Positions 26,863 through 35,477 of a stretch of 64,000 nucleotides of DNA are shown here, in pieces. The position numbers and the translations under genes were made by a program. A model generated the notes under the pieces. That model made no database searches and had not been told where the DNA came from. It saw only the letters and a program-made list of their open reading frames with translations. Numbering within the stretch: the stretch's first letter is position 1; the number at the start of each line of letters is the position of its first letter. Origin of the DNA: Chlorogloeopsis fritschii PCC 6912 (GTDB taxonomy: Bacteria; Cyanobacteriota; Cyanobacteriia; Cyanobacteriales; Nostocaceae); NCBI RefSeq assembly GCF_000317285.1, contig NZ_AJLN01000084.1, positions 124,001 to 188,000 on the forward strand. Reading direction: 5' to 3'.

Positions 26863-27071
26863 AGATTACCTACGATCCTGAAGTAGATGTGCTAAGAATC
26901 CTGTTTAGCGATCTGCCAATAGAAGAAAGTGACGAAGAAAAACCTGGGGTAATTTTTGATTATGACCGAGATGGAAATATAGTTGGGTTGGAGATATTGG
27001 ATGCTTCTGTACGAATAGATAATCCCCGCTCTGTGGAATATTCTATCCCGACGCGATCGCAGATTTTTTAG
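26859..27071 (+). CDS. DUF2283 domain protein, likely antitoxin-like partner
   Basis: The 70-residue protein (MKITYDPEVDVLRILFSDL, PGVIFDYDRDGNIVGLEILDA) is a typical DUF2283 member. Its ATG overlaps the DUF4258 stop by four bases, and GGAG lies eight bases upstream inside the previous gene. The pair order, DUF4258 then DUF2283, is common and is usually viewed as a toxin-antitoxin-like unit without proven activity. The gene ends two bases before the convergent ABC ATPase gene. An in-frame TTG at 26847 is a less likely start. Confidence 0.78.
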   Translation: MKITYDPEVDVLRILFSDLPIEESDEEKPGVIFDYDRDGNIVGLEILDASVRIDNPRSVEYSIPTRSQIF

Positions 27072-27073
27072 TC

Positions 27074-28933
27074 TTACGATGCTCTTAAGTGCCGCTTCTG
27101 CACCCGTTCAGGACTACCAGTAGGAATAGAAGCAATTAGCTTCTGCGTATATTCCTCTTTGGGTTCGCGGTAGATGTTTTCAGCTATACCTTTCTCTACG
27201 ATTTGACCTTGATTCATCACCAGAATGCGATCGCTCATAAATTTGACGACACTCAGGTCATGGGAAATGAAGATGTAAGTCAAACCAAATTCGCTTTGCA
27301 ATTCTTTAAGTAAATTCAGTACCTGCGCCTGTACTGATACATCTAACGCCGAAACCGATTCATCGCAGATAATAAACTTAGGATTTAAAGCCAAAGAACG
27401 AGCAATACAAATCCGCTGCCGTTGCCCGCCGGAAAACTGATGCGGATAGCGGTTCATGGCATCTGCACTCAAGCCCACCCTTTCTAACAAATAAGCTACA
27501 CGTTCTCGCCGTTGTTGTTTTGTCTTGGCAATAGAGTGAATTACTAAAGGTTCTGCGATCGCTGCTCCCACTTTCATGCGCGGATCTAAGGCACTAAAGG
27601 GGTTTTGGAAGACAATTTGCATTTCTCGCCGCAGTTTTTGCAACGCTTCGCCTTTGAGGGTAGTAATATTTCGCCCCTCAAAGAGGATCTGCCCGCCCAC
27701 TGGTTCTATTAATCGCAGTAAGGTTCTGCCCAAGGTAGTTTTACCACAACCCGATTCTCCAACCAACCCCACTGTTTCGCCGCGTTTAACATCAAAAGAT
27801 ACGCCATTTACAGCCATGTTGTAGCGTTTTGTACCGCCAAACATTCCTTTGATGGGAAATCCTACTTTGAGATCGTGTACTTCCAACAGGGGTTGTTCTT
27901 TTTCTAGATTCGCCAATCTGTGGGCAATTTCTTCGGGCGTTAAATCTGGAGGTTCTGTGGGTTCTTTCGCCTGAACGATCGCTTGTCCTGTGGGCAGTTC
28001 CTCCACGTTCATATAGTCAGCAACGGTGAGCAGCTTTTGGGGATGGCGGTGAAGTTTGGGGCGACAAGCTACCAAGCCTTTAGTGTAGGGATGCTGGGGA
28101 TTAGCAAAAATTTTGACTGCATCGTCAAATTCGACAATCTTGCCTCTGTACATCACTGCAACTTTATCTGCAACTTCCGCTATTAGTCCTAAGTCGTGGG
28201 TGATGAAAATCAATGCCATGTCGCGACTAGTTTGCAATTCTCGCAACAAGTCAAGAATTGTCGCTTGTACCGTTACATCTAATGCTGTGGTTGGTTCATC
28301 GGCAATTAATATTAATGGGTTACAAGATATTGCCATTGCAATCATTACCCGCTGCAACTGTCCCCCAGAAAGTTGATGCGGATAACGCTCTAGTATTGCT
28401 TCTTTATGTTGGTTTACTAACTTCAGCAGCTTTTGTTCGTCTTGGGTAGTTTTTAAGTACTCTTGTTTGAGCTGCTCATCGCTCGGAAGCAGTTTTACTT
28501 CTTGCAGGCGAGCGATCGCTTGTTGTCGCGCTTGTTGTTTAGAAATATTTTGATGTCGCAAAATTGCTTCTACAAGCTGAAAACCAATGGTATAAACTGG
28601 GTTTAGAGAACTCATTGGTTCTTGAAAAACCATAGCAATGTCACCACCCCGGTACAATTGCATTTCTTCAGGAGGCAACTCTACTAAATTTAGGGGTTTA
28701 CCATTTTCCTGGGGATGAAACCAAATTTCCCCGCCAGTAACCCTACCTGGAGATTGTAGCAAACCCATCACCGCTTGGGCTGTTACTGACTTTCCGCTCC
28801 CCGACTCTCCGACTATTCCTAGAGTCTCACCACGATGTAATTTAAAGGAAATATCATCTACGGCTTTAACTATTTTGTCATCGCCAGCAAATTCAACTTG
28901 CAGATTGCGAACATCTAGGATAGTTTCTTTCAT
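27074..28933 (-). CDS. Fused dipeptide/oligopeptide ABC transporter ATPase (DppD-DppF type)
   Basis: 619 residues with two complete nucleotide-binding domains. The first has [24 protein letters not shown] and [13 protein letters not shown], with an Opp/Dpp C-terminal extension ([12 protein letters not shown]). The second has [29 protein letters not shown] and [12 protein letters not shown]. This fusion energises peptide or nickel-type importers, analogous to GsiA/YejF. No permease or binding protein is adjacent, as is common for cyanobacterial ABC systems whose parts are dispersed. Both ATP sites look intact. Substrate probably short peptides. Confidence 0.92.
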   Translation of the reverse strand: MKETILDVRNLQVEFAGDDKIVKAVDDISFKLHRGETLGIVGESGSGKSVTAQAVMGLLQSPGRVTGGEIWFHPQENGKPLNLVELPPEEMQLYRGGDIAMVFQEPMSSLNPVYTIGFQLVEAILRHQNISKQQARQQAIARLQEVKLLPSDEQLKQEYLKTTQDEQKLLKLVNQHKEAILERYPHQLSGGQLQRVMIAMAISCNPLILIADEPTTALDVTVQATILDLLRELQTSRDMALIFITHDLGLIAEVADKVAVMYRGKIVEFDDAVKIFANPQHPYTKGLVACRPKLHRHPQKLLTVADYMNVEELPTGQAIVQAKEPTEPPDLTPEEIAHRLANLEKEQPLLEVHDLKVGFPIKGMFGGTKRYNMAVNGVSFDVKRGETVGLVGESGCGKTTLGRTLLRLIEPVGGQILFEGRNITTLKGEALQKLRREMQIVFQNPFSALDPRMKVGAAIAEPLVIHSIAKTKQQRRERVAYLLERVGLSADAMNRYPHQFSGGQRQRICIARSLALNPKFIICDESVSALDVSVQAQVLNLLKELQSEFGLTYIFISHDLSVVKFMSDRILVMNQGQIVEKGIAENIYREPKEEYTQKLIASIPTGSPERVQKRHLRAS

Positions 28934-29145
28934 AGCAGCCGAGTATTAATCTTAAAATTTAAAATTAGTAGGATTTTAACAGTCGCTATCTTGTTTTATG
29001 TTAAATCTCAACTTTTGTGAGACGAAAAAGTGATTTGTTTGATTCTCGCATTTTTGATTCAAAATTTTGATAAAAAATTATACATACAGCACAAATCTAG
29101 AAATTTGACTATACTGAAGTCTTGTACCATTCTCAATAATAGTAA

Positions 29146-29203
29146 GGTGGGCACTGTCCATAAAGAAAAATAAGGGTTTGAGGAAAGTTAAGCAGTGCCC
29201 ACC
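29146..29203. repeat. Inverted repeat downstream of ssb
   Basis: Eleven-base perfect arms GGTGGGCACTG and CAGTGCCCACC are separated by 36 bases, twelve bases past the ssb stop. The arms resemble the ends of short repeat or MITE-like elements common in cyanobacteria. It may also end ssb transcription. Confidence 0.5.
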
Positions 29204-29214
29204 CTACAAATGAG

Positions 29215-29748
29215 CTAAAAAGGAATGTCGTCAATATCTGGTTCTTCGTTTGTAACTGGTGCCGAATAAGAACCATGCTCGTAATTTGAGCTTTGCGGTG
29301 CTGGTTGTGAGAAGTCGCTTTGGGAGGTGACACCAACTTTATTTGTTGCTGGAGTGGGTTTACTCAATGGTGGTGACTCGTAATTAGAAACTGTTTTTTG
29401 GCTGGGGCTAGCAACAGGTGCTGCTGGCGATGCACTGACATTCTCACCCACAACTAGCGGGTAAATTTTTTGCAATGTTAATTCAGCTCGTTTTTCTTTG
29501 AAACCTTCTGGGCGATCAATGGTGTGCATTCCCAAACGCCCTTCTACAAGTACGCGATCGCCTGCGTGATAGTTCTGCTGAACTTCTTTTGCCAAATTAC
29601 CCCAACCTACTACTCTCAAAGTTGCTGGCGCTTCACCCTCCCGTGTGCTTGAAAACTGCACCAGCATTTCCGTCAGTTCCAATCCATCTGGTGTATAGCG
29701 TAGTTCTGGTTCTTTGATAATTTCCACCATCAAAATGCAGCTGTTCAT
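29215..29748 (-). CDS. ssb: Single-stranded DNA-binding protein
   Basis: An N-terminal OB-fold of about 105 residues (MNSCILMVEIIKEPELRYT, ATLRVVGWGNLAKEVQQNY, GDRVLVEGRLGM) is followed by a flexible Ser/Pro-rich linker and the acidic tip EEPDIDDIPF, which recruits replication and repair partners. The 177-residue length fits bacterial SSB. An AGGAGG box stands five bases from the ATG. SSB coats single-stranded DNA during replication and recombination. This OB-domain is of the divergent cyanobacterial form. The gene stands alone. Confidence 0.9.
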   Translation of the reverse strand: MNSCILMVEIIKEPELRYTPDGLELTEMLVQFSSTREGEAPATLRVVGWGNLAKEVQQNYHAGDRVLVEGRLGMHTIDRPEGFKEKRAELTLQKIYPLVVGENVSASPAAPVASPSQKTVSNYESPPLSKPTPATNKVGVTSQSDFSQPAPQSSNYEHGSYSAPVTNEEPDIDDIPF

Positions 29749-30073
29749 TCAATCCTCCTGTCTTGAAAATGGGTGTGGGGGTGTAGGAAGAGTCAAATTT
29801 TCATCCCCTCGTTTTGGGCTATTTGCCCGTGGGAGTCTGACTTCAAAAAATGCTCGGTGCTGCCCAGTATAAATGATTAAACATATGAAGTAAAATTATA
29901 CACTTATTATCTCTGTATATTCATCTACAGATATCGCAAATTTTGTTTTTGGTCTCGATCAAATTTATTAGCCATTTCCATATTTATACCCTTGGCATTG
30001 AAACTGTTCTAGCATAAAAGCCAAGCAAGTACCTTTGTTTGACTTTGCACTAAATAGTATAAATGTACCATAC
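29749..30073. other. Intergenic region upstream of ssb
   Basis: This stretch of 325 bases holds the ssb promoter region and the end of the FAD monooxygenase gene. It is AT-rich in its left half of the monooxygenase side; no RNA gene or strong hairpin was seen. Confidence 0.4.
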
Positions 30074-31330
30074 TTAAGTCTTGACGTGAGCAGGAAAAAG
30101 ACCATAGGCTACTAACCGTACTGGAAAGTCACGCAACCAAGGTAAGCGCAACCAAGCTGGCAACTGCAACAGTTGATTTGAGTTGAGAACGCGGGCAAAG
30201 ATCCGCTGCTGCACTAAAGATTGAAATGCTTGAATAACGCGGGTTGGTAATTGCCGTTGGCGCTGCACTTTTGCTAGGTGAGACAGTTCTACACGTCCTT
30301 GTTTTAACGGTTTACTAAGGACATTGGCAGCAACCACAGCATCTTGAATTGCATAGTTGATACCGACTCCACCCACAGGAGACATAATATGGGCGGCATC
30401 ACCGATAAGTAGTAATCCGTGGCGATACCAACGTTTGAGGCGGCTAGACTCTACCGATAAGAAAGCAATTTGTGACCAATCTTGTAAGTATTCTACGCGG
30501 TCTTGTAACTCTGGTACTACGTCTACGACAGACTTTCTCAAAGCTTCTAAACCAGCAGCACGAATTTCCTGATAACCACCTTTCGGAATCACATAGGCAA
30601 TTTGCCATTGATCACCACGATCTAACATAACTAAGATGTGACCGCGACCGATACGCCCTATCCCACCCTCTAAGTCGTCTGGGTTTTTGGGTAAGCGGAA
30701 CCACAGCACATCCATTGGCGGTGAAGTTTGGATAGATTCAAAGTTAGCCAACTGACGCAGGCGTGAGTGGCGTCCATCGGCACCGACTGTCAGAATTGCC
30801 CGAATTTCGTGCCAACCACCATGCCCGCGATAGCGCACACCCCGAATTACTCCATCCTCTTCTATCAACTCCTGCACGTTCGCACCCATAATCAGCTGAA
30901 AATTTGGATACTTTTGGGCTTCGGCAGTGATAAACTCCAAAAATCTTGCTTGCGGAAGCATCGTAATGTAGGGATAGCGCGTATGAAGATGACTGAAGTC
31001 AGCCAAAGTAACACTAGCTTCTGGAGTTTTAATGTTGATTTGACGCATTTTGGCATGAGGAAGTTGTAGTAAGCGATCGGCTAACCCCAGTTCCTCCATA
31101 ATTTCCATCACCGATGGGTGAATGGTGTCTCCTCGAAAGTCACGGTCAAAATCTTTGTGCGCTTCCAGCAAAATCACAGGGATGCCTTGACGTGCTAAAA
31201 GTAAAGCAAGAACCGCTCCTGCCGGGCCACCACCAACAATACAACAATTTGTAGTTTGTACGTCTACAATGTCATGGACAGGAGTTGGCGTCTCTGTTGG
31301 AGAATAATTTGAGGTGAGATGAGAAGCCAT
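30074..31330 (-). CDS. FAD-dependent monooxygenase-like oxidoreductase
   Basis: The protein has the three class A flavin monooxygenase motifs: CIVGGGPAGAVLALLLARQG (FAD loop), the DG motif TVGADGRHSRLRQLA, and LLIGDAAHIMSPVGGVGIN (GD motif). About 418 residues. Such enzymes hydroxylate aromatic or quinone-type substrates with NAD(P)H and oxygen, related to UbiH and PHBH. A TTG at 31345 adds five residues; the ATG at 31330 (MASHLTSNYS) is the likely start. The neighbours give no pathway hint, and quinone biosynthesis is only one possibility. Confidence 0.85.
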   Translation of the reverse strand: MASHLTSNYSPTETPTPVHDIVDVQTTNCCIVGGGPAGAVLALLLARQGIPVILLEAHKDFDRDFRGDTIHPSVMEIMEELGLADRLLQLPHAKMRQINIKTPEASVTLADFSHLHTRYPYITMLPQARFLEFITAEAQKYPNFQLIMGANVQELIEEDGVIRGVRYRGHGGWHEIRAILTVGADGRHSRLRQLANFESIQTSPPMDVLWFRLPKNPDDLEGGIGRIGRGHILVMLDRGDQWQIAYVIPKGGYQEIRAAGLEALRKSVVDVVPELQDRVEYLQDWSQIAFLSVESSRLKRWYRHGLLLIGDAAHIMSPVGGVGINYAIQDAVVAANVLSKPLKQGRVELSHLAKVQRQRQLPTRVIQAFQSLVQQRIFARVLNSNQLLQLPAWLRLPWLRDFPVRLVAYGLFPAHVKT

Positions 31331-31502
31331 AAACACAATTCTCAAATGTGCTTTCTTCCAAGGTAGTGCGGTTGTGATGGAAAAAGCTGTTTTTTTTACT
31401 TTTCGTAGTCACGACAAACGTGTATCATGAGCGCTAAAAGTTTCATCTCAAATCCAAAATTCAACGACTAGTGATTTTGAACAATTGCGGTAACTAATAC
31501 TC

Positions 31503-32822
31503 GTGGCGCAGGTAGTTTTAGAAAACGTTTATAAAAGTTTTCCCCCTCGGAAAGGGGAAAGTGTTGCTTTACCAACCCAACTCACATCTACATCTGACAA
31601 GAGTGAGGAAGCAACTACTCCAAAAAGTGCAGATAGCGTGAATGTCTTGCGGCGGATTAACCTCACCGTGGCAGATGGTGAATTTATGGTGCTGGTGGGG
31701 CCTTCTGGTTGTGGTAAAAGCACCTTGCTGCGGCTAATTGCTGGGTTAGAGGTGATGACTGGAGGCAATATCTGGGTGGGCGATCGCCTAATCAACAACC
31801 TCCCTCCCAAGGAACGTGATATTGCAATGGTGTTTCAAAATTATGCCCTCTATCCCCACATGACGGTGTATGACAACATTGCTTTTGGATTGCGACGCCG
31901 TTCTGGAGGAGGGGGAGAGAATCTCTCTTTTGCAGAAAATTTATTAGTTGGGGTGACAAGAAATCTACCGAAAGGACTCCGCTATATTTCAGAAAAAGAA
32001 CGGGCGGTGCATGAACAGGTACGGTATGTTGCCCAACTATTGCAGATTGAAGCTCTACTAAATCGCTTACCCAAGCAGTTATCTGGGGGACAAAGGCAAC
32101 GAGTCGCACTAGGGCGAGCGATCGCACGTAACCCCCAAGTGTTTTTAATGGATGAACCACTTTCTAATTTAGATGCGAAACTACGGGCGGAAACCCGTGC
32201 CCAAATTGTCAAACTGCAACGCCAACTAGGGACAACAACTATTTACGTCACTCACGATCAAACAGAAGCAATGACAATGGGCGATCGCATTGCTATCCTC
32301 AATCAAGGTCAACTCCAGCAAGTTGATCGACCTTTAGAGCTTTATAATCGTCCTGCCAATCTTTTTGTTGCCGAATTCATTGGTTCACCGCCAATGAATT
32401 TTATCCCTGTAGAGTTTCACGCCCCCTTGTTAATTACCAACGGCGATTTTCGTTTCACCCTCCCAGATTTTTGGGGAAGTGCTTTGCAAAAATACGACGG
32501 ACGCAAGTTAATTTTAGGAATTCGCCCAGAACATTTGACTTTAAGTGTACCTGCCACCAAAAATTTACCCGTTCAAGTAGAGTTGGCAGAAAATCTTGGC
32601 AACGATTCTTTTCTTGCTACGAAACTTGTGGGAACGAGTTTTCAACAAGCTGGCACATTCAAAAATTCCCTGCAAGTACGAGTACCTCCAGAGCGTTTTA
32701 TAAGTGTTGGCGAACAAATTTGGTTATCCTTTGCACCAGAAAAAATTCACTTTTTCGATCCAGAAACCGAGCTAGCGATATTTCCTAAAAGTTCAATACC
32801 GTCTCTGCCATTAACAAAATAG
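31503..32822 (+). CDS. Sugar-type ABC transporter ATPase (UgpC/MalK-like)
   Basis: The sequence shows Walker A GPSGCGKSTLLRLIAG, Q-loop MVFQNYALYPHMTVYDNI, signature LSGGQRQRVALGRA, Walker B VFLMDEPLSNLD, and a C-terminal TOBE region (LILGIRPEHLTLS). This is the CUT1 importer type for oligosaccharides or glycerol phosphate. At 439 residues it exceeds the usual 370: about 25 extra residues interrupt the first strands (TSTSDKSEEATTPKSADS) and about 35 extra lie between the Q-loop and signature (RRSGGGGENLSFAENLLVG onward). Start is a GTG without an obvious ribosome site. No permease nearby, so it may serve several importers. Confidence 0.9.
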   Translation: MAQVVLENVYKSFPPRKGESVALPTQLTSTSDKSEEATTPKSADSVNVLRRINLTVADGEFMVLVGPSGCGKSTLLRLIAGLEVMTGGNIWVGDRLINNLPPKERDIAMVFQNYALYPHMTVYDNIAFGLRRRSGGGGENLSFAENLLVGVTRNLPKGLRYISEKERAVHEQVRYVAQLLQIEALLNRLPKQLSGGQRQRVALGRAIARNPQVFLMDEPLSNLDAKLRAETRAQIVKLQRQLGTTTIYVTHDQTEAMTMGDRIAILNQGQLQQVDRPLELYNRPANLFVAEFIGSPPMNFIPVEFHAPLLITNGDFRFTLPDFWGSALQKYDGRKLILGIRPEHLTLSVPATKNLPVQVELAENLGNDSFLATKLVGTSFQQAGTFKNSLQVRVPPERFISVGEQIWLSFAPEKIHFFDPETELAIFPKSSIPSLPLTK

Positions 32823-32896
32823 GTTGTAAAAAAGGATTCAGAATTCAAGTCTGATGTGAATTAAAATGGCAAGTAACAATCATGTTTGAGAAATCG

Positions 32897-32959
32897 ACCA
32901 CAGATGGACACAGATAAACACAGATAAATCATCCGTGTGCATCTGTGTTTATCTGTGGT
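32897..32959. terminator. Long hairpin with repeated ACACAGAT units in a convergent gap
   Basis: The left arm ACCACAGATGGACACAGATA pairs with the right arm ATCTGTGTTTATCTGTGGT. The hairpin sits between the ABC ATPase gene (plus) and the DUF456 gene (minus). This sequence type is, as I recall, a common dispersed spacer repeat in cyanobacteria. It may serve as a two-way terminator. Confidence 0.55.
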
Positions 32960-33057
32960 TGTTATTACCAGAAAATTGGATTTTGCAATCAATCTATTAT
33001 TTATTTGGTGCGACTTAAGGTGAGTTCGGCTAATTCACATTAGACATAATTTATAAT

Positions 33058-33576
33058 TCAACTACCAAATACCTGCGGCCAAGTTGTAACTAAGAAAACT
33101 ACAACTGCGGCGATCGCGAGCAACCCCTGAATTAAATTTCCAACTACAGTACCTACCACAATTCCCACACCTGCTTTCACCGCTAGGAAAAAATCCCGTC
33201 GGTACAAAAATTCTGCAATAATTGCTCCCAACAGTGGCCCTAGTAACATTCCTAACAACGGGCCTCCCACAGGCAAAGCCGGCAACAATCCCAGAAAACC
33301 TATAATAAAGCCGACAATCGCGCCAATTTGTCCCCACTTGCTAGCACCTGCTCTTTTTGCACCTAAATAAGCAGCTAAAAAATCTACTCCAATACTCAAG
33401 AGTAGCACTACAGCTGTGACAACTAATGGCACGCTAATAGCAGCAAAAGAACCTCTAACAAATCCCCAAATAACAATAGCAACTAAGATTAGGCTAGCTC
33501 CTGGAATAGCAGGAACCACAGCACCGATAATACCTACAACCATCAAGGCAACAAGTAACCAGTAGATTGTTTGCAT
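33058..33576 (-). CDS. DUF456 family membrane protein
   Basis: A 172-residue, very hydrophobic protein with about five transmembrane segments, glycine-rich helices (GLLPALPVGGPLLGMLLGPL) and the N-terminal pattern VGIIGAVVPAIPGASLILV typical of DUF456. Function is unknown; the Gly-rich helices recall glycine-zipper membrane proteins. It is transcribed alone, facing the sugar ABC ATPase gene across a hairpin. Confidence 0.85.
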   Translation of the reverse strand: MQTIYWLLVALMVVGIIGAVVPAIPGASLILVAIVIWGFVRGSFAAISVPLVVTAVVLLLSIGVDFLAAYLGAKRAGASKWGQIGAIVGFIIGFLGLLPALPVGGPLLGMLLGPLLGAIIAEFLYRRDFFLAVKAGVGIVVGTVVGNLIQGLLAIAAVVVFLVTTWPQVFGS

Positions 33577-33636
33577 AAGTTTTTATTGTTCAGTAGAAGG
33601 CAGAAGGCAGACGGCAGACGGCAGAGCCTCGAAAAC

Positions 33637-33665
33637 CTCGTTACTAGGTTGAACCTGGTAACGAG
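33637..33665. repeat. Palindromic dispersed repeat, first copy
   Basis: A 29-base palindrome with arms CTCGTTACTAGGTT and AACCTGGTAACGAG around a single G. A near-identical palindrome, including flanking CCTCGAAA, lies at 59154-59182. It is about 85 bases past the end of the CCB-like gene on the minus strand and may end its transcript. Confidence 0.6.
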
Positions 33666-33749
33666 AACTAGAGCCTCTGACTCTCTTAATCGTAGAGTGC
33701 AAGACTCTCATGGGCAATAACCCAAGCTTTAATTGTTAATTGCTAATTG

Positions 33750-34406
33750 TTAATTGTAATTAGTCATTTCTTCATTTAAAGTAACAGCTAATTTATCGGC
33801 AATCCCAGCAATCCAATTTTCGTCTTGTTTGGTATAACTACGAGGAGCATTTGCTCCTAAAATTAAAGCACCTTGGTTACCAATTGGTTGACAAATTACT
33901 CCTTGAGTATTCTCTGGTAAATAATCAAATTCAATTCTGCCTGGATAAACTTTTAAATCAACTAAATAAACTGGCTGTTGTTTTTCTAATACTCTTTTTA
34001 AAATTACTCCTGGTTTTACCTCAGATTTTGTACTTAAAATTCCACGACGCAATAACACTTTTCCTTGATAAAAAACTACAAGCGATCGCGTTACTGTATT
34101 CGTTAATAATAAATGAGATGCCCAAGCTAATTCTGTTTTTACTCTGTCTGGTAAATCAGGGGCAAGTACAAAACCTTCTTCTCCAACTAGTTCTACTGCA
34201 TCAGGCGATCGGGGTTGTACCTGCTGCCAAATCAAACCTATTAAAATCAATACCGCACTTAAAATTACACCCAGCACATCTGCACGGGCTTGGGAATCAG
34301 TAATTTGGGGTGTTAACAAACGATTAACCAGCAAAAGTACAGCGCCTAACCCACCAACAAAGATAGGCAGACGCCGCAAAACATGATTAGGATCGGATTT
34401 AGCCAT
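33750..34406 (-). CDS. Cofactor assembly of complex C subunit B (CCB2/CCB4 family)
   Basis: The 218-residue protein has two N-terminal membrane helices (LPIFVGGLGAVLLLVNRLL and VLGVILSAVLILIGLIW), then a soluble GAF-like domain (PDRVKTELAWASHLLLTNT, VICQPIGNQGALILGANAPR, ENWIAGIADKLAVTL). This is the architecture of the CCB2/CCB4 family, which helps attach heme ci to cytochrome b6 of the b6f complex. In cyanobacteria it is usually annotated as cofactor assembly of complex C subunit B. It lies downstream of rpaB on the same strand but with a 171-base repeat-filled gap, so probably has its own promoter. Confidence 0.75.
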   Translation of the reverse strand: MAKSDPNHVLRRLPIFVGGLGAVLLLVNRLLTPQITDSQARADVLGVILSAVLILIGLIWQQVQPRSPDAVELVGEEGFVLAPDLPDRVKTELAWASHLLLTNTVTRSLVVFYQGKVLLRRGILSTKSEVKPGVILKRVLEKQQPVYLVDLKVYPGRIEFDYLPENTQGVICQPIGNQGALILGANAPRSYTKQDENWIAGIADKLAVTLNEEMTNYN

Positions 34407-34466
34407 GCTCGACCTATTCTGAAGGATAAAGGATGAAGGAAACAGTAGTCACAAGCCAGGTGTCAG

Positions 34467-34494
34467 GAGCGGAGCCGGAGACGCTCCGCCTCCG
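34467..34494. repeat. 28-base GC-rich palindromic insertion flanked by GTCAG duplications
   Basis: The segment (GAGCGGAGCCGGAGACGCTC and CGCCTCCG) is bordered by GTCAG at 34462-34466 and 34495-34499. A similar spacer at about 63464-63515 has the same flanking text (AGTAGTCAC, then GTCAGAATATT and TTCTGAGTTCTT or its variant) with only one GTCAG and no insert. Part of it, GGAGCCGGAGACG, recurs as its reverse complement at about 51748. It looks like a small mobile repeat. Confidence 0.6.
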
Positions 34495-34577
34495 GTCAGA
34501 ATATTCTGGATTCTGGATTCTAAGTTCTTATTTCTACCTTTTTCATACTTCATACTTTACACTTCATACTTCATAAT

Positions 34578-35306
34578 TCATTCCTCTCCTGGTTCTATAA
34601 TGCGTTGAAACAAATAGCCTGTACCTCTAGCTGTGAGTATTAACTCTGGGTTACTAGGATCGTCCTCCAATTTTGCTCGCAGACGGGAGATATGCACGTC
34701 TACCACACGAGTGTCAACATGACGTTCTGGTGTATATCCCCACACTTCTTGCAGAATTTCTGAGCGAGAAAAAGCTTCACCAGAGCGACTTACTAATAAC
34801 TCTAGCAAGCTAAATTCCATGCCAGTTAAGCGAATACGCTCATCACCTTTATAGACTTGTCGCTTATTCGTGTCGATTTTAATATTACCAACATGAATTA
34901 CTCCTGAACTGGGAATGCCAGAGGCTCCAGTTTTGTCTACGCGCCGCAAAACTGAGCGAATTCTAGCTTCCAATTCCTTTGGAGAAAAAGGTTTAACTAC
35001 GTAATCGTCAGCACCCAATTCCAAGCCGGTAATGCGATCGGCAACGTCTCCCAAGGCTGTTAACATAATAATTGGGACGTCTGATTCTTTACGTAATTCT
35101 TGACAGACACCATAGCCATCTAGCTTGGGCATCATAACATCCAAAACTACCAGATCAGGGTCGGTTTTACGAAATGTTTCTAAAGCTTCTTCCCCATCGC
35201 CAGCAGTAACCACATCGTAGCCAATCATAGAAAGGCGCGTTTCTAAAATTCGGCGAATACTGGCTTCATCATCAACTACCAGAATTTTTTCTTTATGACT
35301 TTCCAA
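34578..35306 (-). CDS. rpaB: Response regulator RpaB (OmpR family)
   Basis: The receiver domain (KILVVDDEASIRRILETRL, phosphoacceptor Asp in LVVLDVMMPKLDGYG, Thr in MLTALGD, Lys in YVVKPFSPKE) and winged-helix DNA-binding domain (LTGMEFSLLELLVSRSGEAF, HISRLRAKLEDDPSN) match RpaB/Ycf27 almost residue for residue. RpaB, phosphorylated by the kinase Hik33/NblS, controls high-light, photosystem and cell-division genes and is essential. Known RpaB proteins start ESHKEK after the initiator, so the TTG at 35306 is likely the start. A TTG at 35315 lies too close (two bases) to the GGAG box. It is divergent from radA, with shared control DNA at 35316-35477. Confidence 0.93.
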   Translation of the reverse strand: MESHKEKILVVDDEASIRRILETRLSMIGYDVVTAGDGEEALETFRKTDPDLVVLDVMMPKLDGYGVCQELRKESDVPIIMLTALGDVADRITGLELGADDYVVKPFSPKELEARIRSVLRRVDKTGASGIPSSGVIHVGNIKIDTNKRQVYKGDERIRLTGMEFSLLELLVSRSGEAFSRSEILQEVWGYTPERHVDTRVVDVHISRLRAKLEDDPSNPELILTARGTGYLFQRIIEPGEE

Positions 35307-35315
35307 GTTTCTCAA

Positions 35316-35477
35316 CGCTCCTTAACTAAAATTTTTCATGATTAATTTTTCATACCATAATATTAAGATATCATTCCATTCATTAAGTTGGAAAAAAGCT
35401 GTAAACACCACCATTATTTAGTTTTCGTTTGGTCGAATAATTAAGGAAAAATTAAGATTATTTAATAAGATTTAAGA
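35316..35477. promoter_or_regulatory. Divergent promoter region of rpaB and radA
   Basis: This AT-rich stretch separates two divergent genes and must contain both promoters. The segment AAGGAG next to the rpaB start is its ribosome site. No single promoter hexamer pair stands out. Confidence 0.5.

Noticed and set aside
29146-29203. Insertion sequence end or MITE
   Set aside because: The inverted arms are MITE-like, but there is no target duplication I can see and no second copy in the window.
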